Assembly: GCF_019977295.1 (NCBI RefSeq)
Contig: NZ_AP024651.1
Span: forward strand, 3,224,001 to 3,288,000
Reading direction: 5' to 3'
Length of the DNA: 64,000 bases
Origin: Arthrobacter sp. StoSoilB20
GTDB taxonomy: Bacteria; Actinomycetota; Actinomycetes; Actinomycetales; Micrococcaceae
Shown: positions 17,947 through 25,140 of the stretch, piece after piece
Numbering within the stretch: position 1 is the first letter of the stretch
How the letters are laid out: each line of letters opens with the position of its first letter
Made by a program: the position numbers and the translations under genes
Notes under the pieces: model-generated
What the model was told of the DNA's origin: nothing
Database searches by the model: none
The model's input: only the letters and a program-made list of their open reading frames with translations

Positions 17947-18789
17947 ATGCGCCGGTTCCGCCTCGGCATCGTTGCGGTGCTGGCTTTGGCACTGGTAGCA
18001 GGTGCCATTTACGCAATAGCCGCAGTGCTGCAGCGCTCCGAGACCCTGGTCACGGAGCGCTGCTTCGCTGTTGTCGGCACTGAAAGCCATGAGCTGGCCA
18101 CGGATCAGGCCGCCAATGCCTCCCTGATCGCTGCCATCTCCGTCCAGCGCGGACTTCCACCCCGGGCAGCAACCATTGCGTTGGCTACGGCCATGCAGGA
18201 ATCCAGGCTGCGGAACATCAATTACGGCGACGACGCCGGGCCTGACTCCCGCGGCCTGTTCCAGCAAAGACCTTCCCAGGGCTGGGGAACCGAGGAACAG
18301 GTCATGGACCCCACCTACGCCGCGAACGCGTTCTTTGACGGTCTGGTCAAGGTCGCTGGCTATGAATCCATGGAAATCACCCAGGCCGCCCAAGCCGTTC
18401 AACGCTCGGCCTTCCCACGGGCCTACGCCCAGCACGAAGGCATGGGCAGGGCCTTCGCTTCTGCGCTTACCGGGCACTCCGAGGCGGCACTGAGCTGCGA
18501 ACTGCGCATGCCCGAAGCGGCGGGCGATCCTGCCGCCGTCGTCGACGAACTCAGCACGGCCTTCGGCACCCTGCCGGCCACCGTCCAAGGCCGCTCGGTG
18601 CAACTGGACATCACCGGCACTCAAGCTTGGGCCGTTGCGCATTGGGCTGTGGCAAACGCCAAAACGCTGTCAATTACCCAGGTGGATGTTGGGGGCCAGG
18701 CCTGGAACCGGGAAAAACGTGACGGCTGGCAGGTTTCTCCGGCTCCTTCCGGGGCGGTCACCATTACCGTTTCCGCACCTGCCACGTAG
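17947..18789 (+). CDS. Membrane-anchored or secreted conserved actinobacterial protein, possible lysozyme-like fold
   Basis: A 280-residue protein. A hydrophobic N-terminal segment (about 7-28) acts as signal anchor. The region 55-150 contains PRAATIALATAMQESRLRN and DSRGLFQQRPSQGWG, reminiscent of a lytic transglycosylase-like fold with a Glu in MQES. This is pattern recognition, not proof of activity. Homologues are often misnamed heavy metal transporter. A ribosome binding site AGGAG precedes ATG 17947, 14 bases after dapD. A role in the cell wall would fit its neighbour but is inference. Confidence 0.7.
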   Translation: MRRFRLGIVAVLALALVAGAIYAIAAVLQRSETLVTERCFAVVGTESHELATDQAANASLIAAISVQRGLPPRAATIALATAMQESRLRNINYGDDAGPDSRGLFQQRPSQGWGTEEQVMDPTYAANAFFDGLVKVAGYESMEITQAAQAVQRSAFPRAYAQHEGMGRAFASALTGHSEAALSCELRMPEAAGDPAAVVDELSTAFGTLPATVQGRSVQLDITGTQAWAVAHWAVANAKTLSITQVDVGGQAWNREKRDGWQVSPAPSGAVTITVSAPAT

Positions 18790-18808
18790 GTTTTTGCACT
18801 TCCGCTGC

Positions 18809-19420
18809 TTAGGCGAGGATCTCCACCACCGGCTGAACATAGCTCCGGAAAACATCCGGCTCGGACAAGAGCTTGTGGCTCATGATCATGGTGCTGGGCT
18901 CCAGATACCAGGCACGCGGCTCGTTCAGCGGCAACTCAATGATGGTTAATTCAAAGTCACGCGAACTCCGGCCGACTTCCAAGAGCCTGTCCTCCACCAT
19001 TTCATTGAGGACCTGGGTCACACCGTTGACCTCACGGGCAGCCTCGATCTCGGCGTACTCGTCAATCCTGTCAGTGGCCCAACCCAAAGCAGAGCCAAAG
19101 TGGGCTTGCAGCACCCGCTGCAGTGCCGGGGAGTTACCGAAAGCCTTGAAGCTGGGTGGCGCCAGTTCGGAGGCGGGGTTGGGGTAGGACTTGAGCAGGC
19201 TTTCCCACCAGGCTTCCCATTCGGTCTTGAGGGCGTGGATGCCGCCGACGTCCGAGGTGAGGTGGCTATGGTCTGCGTGCCGGACTTTGGGGGCTGCATG
19301 TGACAGGCTCGGCGTTCCCGCACCATCCAGGCCGGCAATCTCCCGCAGGTACAGGGCGATGAGCATCGGCCCGGACGTGTCCATAGTGATGCGCCAACCC
19401 GGGCCACCTGACTCGTGCAT
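18809..19420 (-). CDS. Hypothetical protein
   Basis: A 203-residue soluble protein that I do not recognise. It has no signal peptide or membrane helix. It is mixed helical with several Trp residues (WEAWWESLL near 68-76) and a C-terminal stretch of alternating hydrophobic residues. The start has GGGAGGAATT upstream of ATG 19420, a good Shine-Dalgarno. It is convergent with the gene after dapD, with 19 bases between the stops, and downstream of a TetR gene on the same strand, 107 bases away. Confidence 0.65.
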   Translation of the reverse strand: MHESGGPGWRITMDTSGPMLIALYLREIAGLDGAGTPSLSHAAPKVRHADHSHLTSDVGGIHALKTEWEAWWESLLKSYPNPASELAPPSFKAFGNSPALQRVLQAHFGSALGWATDRIDEYAEIEAAREVNGVTQVLNEMVEDRLLEVGRSSRDFELTIIELPLNEPRAWYLEPSTMIMSHKLLSEPDVFRSYVQPVVEILA

Positions 19421-19527
19421 ACGAATTCCTCCCTTGGCAGGGTGCCGACATCTCCCAGTCTATTCCCGTTGGGACGCGACGTCAGGGGCGGATTTCATTG
19501 CTTTGCTGAGGCATGGGCACCCGCTCC

Positions 19528-20154
19528 CTAACCGGCAGCGGGTGCGCCGGACAGGGAATGGAGATGGGCAGTGATGACATCGCTGCACATCTCCGCTGTC
19601 ATCCAGTCCGGTTGCAGCAGGGCGTGCATGCACAGGCCGTCCATCGTGGCCAGGAGCCGTTCAGCCTCGGTAACCAGGGTTTGTTGGGCATCGGCCCCTC
19701 CGGGGTTCAGGAGCATGATCAAGCGCCCGACGGCGGCAGCTACGGTGCGGTGGCTGCGCTCGGCTTCGGCTGCCAGGACAGGTTTGATCCGTGCTGCGTG
19801 CCTGAAGGCCATCCACACGCAGGCGTCCACGGCGAGCTCCTCATCCAGGGGCAGGAACTGGCCCAGGAAGTTCACCACTGCAGAATGCTGTTCCGGGCTT
19901 CCCTGCGGCTCCTGTTCGACGAGTGCCAGGGATTCTTCCAGCCGTGCAGCAATGCGGTCAATGACAGCGCCGAAGGAGAACACCAGGAGGTCGTCGCTGC
20001 TGGCAAAGTAGTGCCGGACCGAGCCCACGGCCAGACCGGCCTCATCCGCTACTTCCCGGAGGGACGCCCGTTCCAAGCCATCGCTGGCAATGATCCGGAA
20101 AACGGCTTGGACAACTTCCTGGCGCCGGGCTTCGGCATCAACAATTTTGGGCAC
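19528..20154 (-). CDS. TetR family transcriptional regulator
   Basis: A 208-residue regulator. The N-terminal HTH (about 24-45; SLREVADEAGLAVGSVRHYFAS) is typical, with a C-terminal ligand-binding helical domain of the TetR_C/BetI-like sort. It is divergent from galE; the 80-base gap holds two palindromes that are candidate operators. The ligand and targets are unknown; autoregulation and control of galE are plausible. Confidence 0.87.
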   Translation of the reverse strand: MPKIVDAEARRQEVVQAVFRIIASDGLERASLREVADEAGLAVGSVRHYFASSDDLLVFSFGAVIDRIAARLEESLALVEQEPQGSPEQHSAVVNFLGQFLPLDEELAVDACVWMAFRHAARIKPVLAAEAERSHRTVAAAVGRLIMLLNPGGADAQQTLVTEAERLLATMDGLCMHALLQPDWMTAEMCSDVITAHLHSLSGAPAAG

Positions 20155-20165
20155 TAATTGTTTTT

Positions 20166-20203
20166 AGCACAAATGTGCTTCAACACCGCTCAACACTGAG
20201 CGG
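20166..20203. promoter_or_regulatory. Two palindromes in the tetR-galE gap, candidate TetR operators
   Basis: AGCACAAATGTGCT at 20166-20179 has six-base arms. CCGCTCA-ACAC-TGAGCGG at 20186-20203 has seven-base arms. Both lie within 50 bases of the TetR start, where an autoregulatory operator would be expected. Confidence 0.5.
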
Positions 20204-20221
20204 CGTGGCTCCACTTTCCGA

Positions 20222-20227
20222 TAGCGT
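20222..20227 (+). promoter_or_regulatory. Probable -10 box of leaderless galE mRNA
   Basis: TAGCGT lies seven bases before ATG 20235, and no Shine-Dalgarno intervenes. Confidence 0.4.
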
Positions 20228-20234
20228 AGAGACC

Positions 20235-21278
20235 ATGAAAATTCTTGTCACGGGCGGCACCGGCTACATCGGTTCCCACACCGTTTTGTCCCTCCAGGAA
20301 GCCGGCCACGACGTCGTCGTGCTTGATAACCTGGTGAATTCCAGCGAGGAATCCCTCCGCCGGGTCTCGGAGCTTACCGGCAAGACTGCCGCGTTCCACA
20401 AGGTTGACCTGGTTGACGAGCCTGCGGTCGAGGCCGTGTTCGAGCAGCACCAAATCGACGCCGTGATCCATTTCGCCGGCCTGAAGGCCGTGGGAGAATC
20501 CGTCCAGGAACCACTGGCCTACTACTACAACAATATTGTGGGCACCCTGAACCTGCTCCGGGCCATGGACAAGCACGACGTGCGTTCAATCGTTTTCAGC
20601 TCATCGGCCACCGTGTATGGCGAGCACAACCCCATCCCCTACATCGAAAAGATGGAAATCGGCGCCAACAACCCGTACGGCCGGACCAAGGAACAGATCG
20701 AGGACATCCTCTCGGACCTGGGCAATGCGGACGACCGCTGGCATATCGCACTGCTGCGCTATTTCAACCCGGTGGGCGCACACCCGTCCGGACGCATCGG
20801 CGAGGACCCCCAGGGCATCCCGAACAACCTTGTCCCTTTCATTGCCCAGGTGGCTGTGGGACGCCGCGAGAAACTCATGGTCTTCGGCGGCGACTACGAC
20901 ACCCCCGATGGCACCGCCCAGCGCGACTACATCCATGTGGTGGACCTTGCCGACGGCCACGTAGCAGCCCTGAACTACATCGCCGAGCGGGCCGGCGTCC
21001 GGCGTTGGAACCTTGGCTCCGGCCGCGGCTCCTCCGTCCTGGAAGTCCTGCGGTCCTTCGAAAAGGCAGTCGGCCAGCCGATCCCGTACGAGATCACCGG
21101 CCGCCGTGCAGGAGACCTCCCGGCTTTCTGGGCCGATGCTTCCTCTGCCCTGGCCGACCTCGGCTGGTCAACTACCAAGACCGTGGACCAGATGTGCGAG
21201 GATCACTGGCGCTGGCAGAAGAACAACCCCTACGGCTACAACGCTTCTGCTGCGACGTCCGCGGCAAACAACGCCTAG
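20235..21278 (+). CDS. galE: UDP-glucose 4-epimerase
   Basis: A 347-residue extended SDR enzyme interconverting UDP-glucose and UDP-galactose. The NAD-binding TGGTGYIGSHT (about 7-17), catalytic Ser/Thr stretch SSSATVYGE and the YxxxK pair in NPYGRTK are visible. It is used in the Leloir pathway and in making galactose-containing envelope polymers. ATG 20235 is chosen because the Rossmann motif must begin near residue 7; upstream in-frame sequence would overlap the operator region. An unusually long perfect palindrome follows the stop. Confidence 0.93.
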   Translation: MKILVTGGTGYIGSHTVLSLQEAGHDVVVLDNLVNSSEESLRRVSELTGKTAAFHKVDLVDEPAVEAVFEQHQIDAVIHFAGLKAVGESVQEPLAYYYNNIVGTLNLLRAMDKHDVRSIVFSSSATVYGEHNPIPYIEKMEIGANNPYGRTKEQIEDILSDLGNADDRWHIALLRYFNPVGAHPSGRIGEDPQGIPNNLVPFIAQVAVGRREKLMVFGGDYDTPDGTAQRDYIHVVDLADGHVAALNYIAERAGVRRWNLGSGRGSSVLEVLRSFEKAVGQPIPYEITGRRAGDLPAFWADASSALADLGWSTTKTVDQMCEDHWRWQKNNPYGYNASAATSAANNA

Positions 21279-21299
21279 GCTGCAGAAGCCTCCGCTACC

Positions 21300-21360
21300 A
21301 ACGACGACGGCCGCTCACCTCGCGCGAGGTGAGCGGCCGTCGTCGTTACTGACCTTTTTT
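21300..21360. terminator. 48-bp perfect palindrome and T-run between galE and gltA
   Basis: Bases 21300-21347 read identically on both strands (24-bp arms, no loop), and CTTTTTT follows at 21354-21360. It separates convergent galE and gltA and can terminate from both sides. Confidence 0.85.
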
Positions 21361-21366
21361 GCCGTG

Positions 21367-22650
21367 TCAGTTGGCCGGGTAGTTGCGCTCCGGCTCCCCT
21401 GTGTAGAGCTGCCGCGGGCGGCCGATCTTGGTCTGGGGATCGTTGATCATTTCGCGCCACTGGGCAATCCAGCCCGGGAGGCGTCCAATGGCGAACAGTA
21501 CGGTGAACATCTTCTCCGGGAAACCCATGGCCTTGTAGATGAGGCCGGTGTAGAAGTCAACGTTCGGGTACAGCTTGCGCTGGATGAAGTAGTCATCAGC
21601 CAGGGCCTTCTCTTCCAGGCGCATGGCGATGTCCAGCAGTTCGTCGTTGCCGCCGAGCTTGCCGAGAACTTCGTGGGCCGTTGCCTTGATGATCTTGGCG
21701 CGGGGATCGTAGTTCTTGTAGACACGGTGCCCAAAGCCCATGAGGCGGACGCCGTCTTCCTTGTTCTTGACCTTCTCCATGTAGTCCTCGGGCTTGATGC
21801 CGTCGGCCTGGATCTGGCGGAGCATCTTCAGCACGGCCTCGTTGGCGCCGCCGTGGGCAGGGCCGAAGAGGGCGTTGATGCCTGCGGACACCGAAGCGAA
21901 GAGGTTCGCGTTGGACGAACCCACCAGGCGAACGGTGGACGTGGAACAGTTTTGCTCGTGGTCTGCGTGCAGGATGAGCAGGAGATCCAGCGCCTTGACG
22001 ACTACCGGGTCCATTTCATACTGCTCGGCCGGGAGGCCAAAGCTCAACCGAAGGAAGTTCTCCACCAGGTTCATGGAGTTGTCCGGGTAGAGCATCGGCT
22101 GGCCGATGGACTTCTTGTGGGCGTAGGCCGCGATGACAGGCAACTTGGCCATGAGCCGGATGGTGGATACTTCCACGTGCTCCGCGTTGAAGGGATCCAA
22201 CGAGTCCTGGTAGAACGTGGACAGCGCGGAAACTGCCGAGGAGAGCACCGGCATGGGGTGGGCGTCACGCGGGAACCCGCCGAAGAAGCCCTTGAGCTCT
22301 TCGTGCAGGAGGGTGTGACGGCGGATCTTCTGGTCAAACTCTTCCAGCTCCGTGGGAGTGGGGAGGTTGCCGTAGATCAGCAGGTAGGAAACTTCGAGGA
22401 AGCTCGAGTGCTGCGCGAGCTGCTCGATGGGGTAACCGCGGTAACGCAGGATTCCTGCGTCGCCGTCGATGTAGGTGATGGCCGAGGTGGTGGCCGCTGT
22501 GTTCATGAAGCCGGGGTCATAGGCAACGGCGCCCGTCTGCTTCAGCAGCTTGGAAACGTCGTAACCTTCGTTTCCTTCTACAACCTTGATGCGCGGCAGT
22601 TCGAGTTCGCCGCCGGCATGGCGCAGTGTTGCGCTGGTGGTCTCAGTCAT
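21367..22650 (-). CDS. gltA: Citrate synthase
   Basis: A 427-residue type II citrate synthase. It condenses acetyl-CoA and oxaloacetate as the first step of the TCA cycle. The catalytic His and Asp regions are present: LHADHEQNCSTSTVRLVGSS and GHRVYKNYDPRA, with GPAHGGANEA between. ATG 22650 (MTETTS) has GGGGA upstream and fits the family; the frame is open further upstream without support. The promoter lies in the 230-base gap after dapC. Confidence 0.95.
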   Translation of the reverse strand: MTETTSATLRHAGGELELPRIKVVEGNEGYDVSKLLKQTGAVAYDPGFMNTAATTSAITYIDGDAGILRYRGYPIEQLAQHSSFLEVSYLLIYGNLPTPTELEEFDQKIRRHTLLHEELKGFFGGFPRDAHPMPVLSSAVSALSTFYQDSLDPFNAEHVEVSTIRLMAKLPVIAAYAHKKSIGQPMLYPDNSMNLVENFLRLSFGLPAEQYEMDPVVVKALDLLLILHADHEQNCSTSTVRLVGSSNANLFASVSAGINALFGPAHGGANEAVLKMLRQIQADGIKPEDYMEKVKNKEDGVRLMGFGHRVYKNYDPRAKIIKATAHEVLGKLGGNDELLDIAMRLEEKALADDYFIQRKLYPNVDFYTGLIYKAMGFPEKMFTVLFAIGRLPGWIAQWREMINDPQTKIGRPRQLYTGEPERNYPAN

Positions 22651-22799
22651 GGAGTCCCCTTCATGAGGCCTTTGGGCCTCTATCGAACGCTTGTCCAACC
22701 AACTTCTGGTGCCGCCGCCCTTGACCCTGCTGTTGCAGGGCTCCAACGGCCGAAGTGCTTTCTTAGAGAAGGCCACCATTGATAGTCAGTTAAAAGCTA

Positions 22800-22847
22800 C
22801 CGCCAGTAACCCTCCGGAACTAATCCGTGCCGTCGGGTTACTGGCGG
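22800..22847 (-). terminator. Terminator downstream of dapC
   Basis: Perfect 13-bp arms (CCGCCAGTAACCC and complement) with a 22-base loop. On the minus strand it is followed by TAGCTTTTAA. Confidence 0.7.
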
Positions 22848-22881
22848 AATGGCGCTGATAGTGGCGCAAGTCACAGCAATG

Positions 22882-24030
22882 TTATGAGGCTGTGGCCAGC
22901 CGTTCCACTGCGGCGTCAATCCGTTCATCAGTGCCCGTCAGGGCCACCCGGATGAAACCGTTCCCGGCATCTCCATAGAAAACGCCCGGCCCCACGACGA
23001 CCCCAAGTTCGGCGAACCGTGCCACCGTATCCCAGGTGGCTTCGCCGGCCGTGGACCAGAGGTAGAGCCCGGCTTTGGATTCGTGGATTTTCAGCCCGAA
23101 TTGCTCAAGGGCAGGGACAATCCTCTCGCGGCGGCCGCGGTAGAGGTCTTTCTGTGACATCACGTGGCCGACATCGCCGAGGGCGACGCGCATCGCTTCC
23201 TGCACGGGGTAGGGAACGATCATCCCTGCGTGCTTGCGGCTGTTGACCAGGTTGGCCACGATGGCGGAATCTCCCGCGACGAAGGCGGCACGGTAACCAG
23301 CGAGGTTGGACTGCTTGCTCAACGAGTACACGCAGAGCAGGCCATCCGTGGAACCGCCGGTGACGCGGGGATCAAGAATGCTGGGGACAGCTTCTCCCCC
23401 GCGCTGTACATCCCACTCGCCCCAGCCCAGTTCGGCATAGCACTCGTCCGATGCCACCACTGCACCGAGCTCACGGGCTTGGCCCACTATCCTGCGCAGC
23501 GACTCGACATCCCGGACGCTGCCCGTTGGATTCCCCGGAGAGTTGATCCAGATCAGGCGGACCTTGGCACGGGTGGCCGGATCCAGTTCATCCAGGTCAT
23601 CGGCAGCAACGGCTGTGGCGCCTGCCAGTGAGGCGCCGATGTCGTAGGTCGGGTAAGCAACCGTAGGCCGCACCACGACGTCTCCGGCGTTGAGGCCGAG
23701 CAGGAATGGCAGCCACGCGACAAGCTCTTTTGAGCCCACGGTTGGCATGACGTCCTTGGGATCCAGGCCCGGAACTCCGCGGCGGCCGGCGAACCAGTCC
23801 ACTACGGCCTGGCGCAGGGCTTCGGTACCATGCACCGTGGGATAGCCATGGGCGTCCGCTGCCGCTGCCAAGGCATCCCTGATAAGCCCCGGAGTGGGGT
23901 CCACTGGCGTTCCAATGGAAAGATTTACTGCGCCGCCCGGATGCTTCGAAGCTGTGGCAACATACGGCGCCATGGCCTCCCACGGGTAGTCAGGCAGGTT
24001 CAGGCCGAAAGCCGGTGCCGCGGAAATCAA
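22882..24030 (-). CDS. dapC: Succinyldiaminopimelate transaminase
   Basis: A 382-residue class I/II PLP-dependent aminotransferase. It converts N-succinyl-2-amino-6-ketopimelate to N-succinyl-LL-DAP. Motifs visible are the NSPGNPTG loop, the SDECYAELGW region and the PLP lysine in VYSLSKQSNLAGYR. Assignment rests on resemblance to actinobacterial DapC and on dapD/dapE close by. It starts 14 bases after fdxA stops, the usual actinobacterial fdxA-dapC pairing. Confidence 0.9.
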   Translation of the reverse strand: MISAAPAFGLNLPDYPWEAMAPYVATASKHPGGAVNLSIGTPVDPTPGLIRDALAAAADAHGYPTVHGTEALRQAVVDWFAGRRGVPGLDPKDVMPTVGSKELVAWLPFLLGLNAGDVVVRPTVAYPTYDIGASLAGATAVAADDLDELDPATRAKVRLIWINSPGNPTGSVRDVESLRRIVGQARELGAVVASDECYAELGWGEWDVQRGGEAVPSILDPRVTGGSTDGLLCVYSLSKQSNLAGYRAAFVAGDSAIVANLVNSRKHAGMIVPYPVQEAMRVALGDVGHVMSQKDLYRGRRERIVPALEQFGLKIHESKAGLYLWSTAGEATWDTVARFAELGVVVGPGVFYGDAGNGFIRVALTGTDERIDAAVERLATAS

Positions 24031-24044
24031 CGAAGCTACCGCCT

Positions 24045-24371
24045 TTAGTGGTCTTGGTTCTGCGGGGGCAGCGCGGCGATGAACGGGTGGTCCTTACCCG
24101 TGTTGCCGATCTTGGCTGCTCCACCCGGGGAACCGAGGTCGTCGAAGAATTCAACGTTGGCCTTGTAGTAGTCGGCCCACTCTTCCGGAGTGTCATCCTC
24201 GTAATAAATGGCCTCCACCGGGCACACAGGTTCGCAGGCACCACAGTCGACACATTCATCGGGGTGGATATAGAGGGAACGCTCACCTTCGTAAATGCAG
24301 TCGACAGGGCACTCTTCAATACATGCCTTGTCCTTGACATCCACACACGGCTGCGCGATTACGTACGTCAC
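24045..24371 (-). CDS. fdxA: Ferredoxin, 7Fe type
   Basis: A 108-residue ferredoxin. The N-terminal cluster ligands fit a 3Fe-4S/4Fe-4S pair: the cysteines of PCVDVKDKACIEECPVDC and of CVDCGACEPVCPVEA are visible. It acts as a soluble low-potential electron carrier. The C-terminal tail of about 45 residues is typical of the actinobacterial and Azotobacter-like type. It is the first gene of an operon with dapC and divergent from the small gene at 24507. Confidence 0.93.
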   Translation of the reverse strand: MTYVIAQPCVDVKDKACIEECPVDCIYEGERSLYIHPDECVDCGACEPVCPVEAIYYEDDTPEEWADYYKANVEFFDDLGSPGGAAKIGNTGKDHPFIAALPPQNQDH

Positions 24372-24494
24372 GTCCCAGACCTCTCCACAGTTTGTCCCGG
24401 CGATGACCGGGGTAATACGGCCGGCATCATGCCGGGCACTGAACTTCCGAGCCTATTATCCAACAGTGCAATGACGCCAACCTAGCCCGCGTCT

Positions 24495-24500
24495 TAGTAT
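24495..24500 (+). promoter_or_regulatory. Probable -10 box of a leaderless mRNA (gene at 24507)
   Basis: TAGTAT ends six bases before GTG 24507. TGACGC 17 bases upstream is a weak -35 candidate. Confidence 0.5.
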
Positions 24501-24506
24501 GAAACG

Positions 24507-24773
24507 GTGACTCCCCCGCATTTGCCGCCCAGACAATTCCTACTCACCGCGGAGCCAGGTATCCGGGTGGTGGTCCGGTACAGGATCGACGACGGCTTGA
24601 CCGACGCCCTGGGCTACCTGCTGGACGCCGGCGAAAACAGTTGCACCGTACGGACCCGCACCTCCGACGTCGAAATTCCTTTGGCCATGGTCATCGCGGC
24701 GAAAGAGGTTCCCCCGCCACCGCCCCGGCGGCAGTCCATCCGGCACGCAGGCGGCTCGCAGCCACCAGCATGA
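24507..24773 (+). CDS. Small protein resembling the N-terminal domain of an actinobacterial acetyltransferase
   Basis: An 88-residue protein. The core (about 15-70; GIRVVVRYRIDDGLTDALGYLL, then VRTRTSDVEIPLAMVIAAKEVPP) resembles the small SH3-like N-terminal domain of GNAT proteins found next to fdxA in Actinobacteria. The acetyltransferase domain itself is absent: the frame stops after a Pro/Arg-rich tail. It is either a stand-alone domain or a truncated gene. Its last 83 bases overlap, tail to tail, the membrane-protein gene on the other strand. Confidence 0.6.
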   Translation: MTPPHLPPRQFLLTAEPGIRVVVRYRIDDGLTDALGYLLDAGENSCTVRTRTSDVEIPLAMVIAAKEVPPPPPRRQSIRHAGGSQPPA

Positions 24774-25107
24774 CCAGCGTGACTGCAGCGATACCAAAGA
24801 CCCATACGTTGCCTGCTGCGTCGCCCAGTATCAGCTGCTTGGCGGCTCCGGCTGATGAGAAGACGCCGACGGCGGCATAGGTCACCACGCCGGCTACCGC
24901 CGTCGGGACTATTGAGCGGGACCAGGCAGCAAGCCACAGTTGCACCGATGCCAGCAGCAGCAGGGCCGCTGCAACACCCCACGGGACCTCGACGCCTGAC
25001 ACTTGCACCACCTGACGGTGCAGGCCTGTTCCCGCAATGGCAACGAAAAGAGCCGCCAGTACGGCCGCGGCAATGCCACGAACCGTACCAACGGCTCCCC
25101 TCTTCAT
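24691..25107 (-). CDS. Hypothetical four-helix membrane protein
   Basis: A 138-residue protein with four hydrophobic segments (about 7-28, 40-60, 66-86 and 98-118) and a short charged C-terminus. I do not recognise a family. It lies just downstream of typA on the same strand (33 bases), and its 3' end overlaps the convergent small gene by 83 bases. Coding is supported by the full-length frame and hydrophobic periodicity, not by a motif. Confidence 0.6.
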   Translation of the reverse strand: MKRGAVGTVRGIAAAVLAALFVAIAGTGLHRQVVQVSGVEVPWGVAAALLLLASVQLWLAAWSRSIVPTAVAGVVTYAAVGVFSSAGAAKQLILGDAAGNVWVFGIAAVTLVMLVAASRLRAGWTAAGAVAGEPLSPR

Positions 25108-25140
25108 TCAGCTGCCTTTGACTGCGTCAGTCAGTGCGGG

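Noticed and set aside
21013..22782. A 589-codon plus-strand frame over the galE end and gltA
   Set aside because: It runs antisense to the certain gltA gene and has no domain; typical GC-frame shadow.
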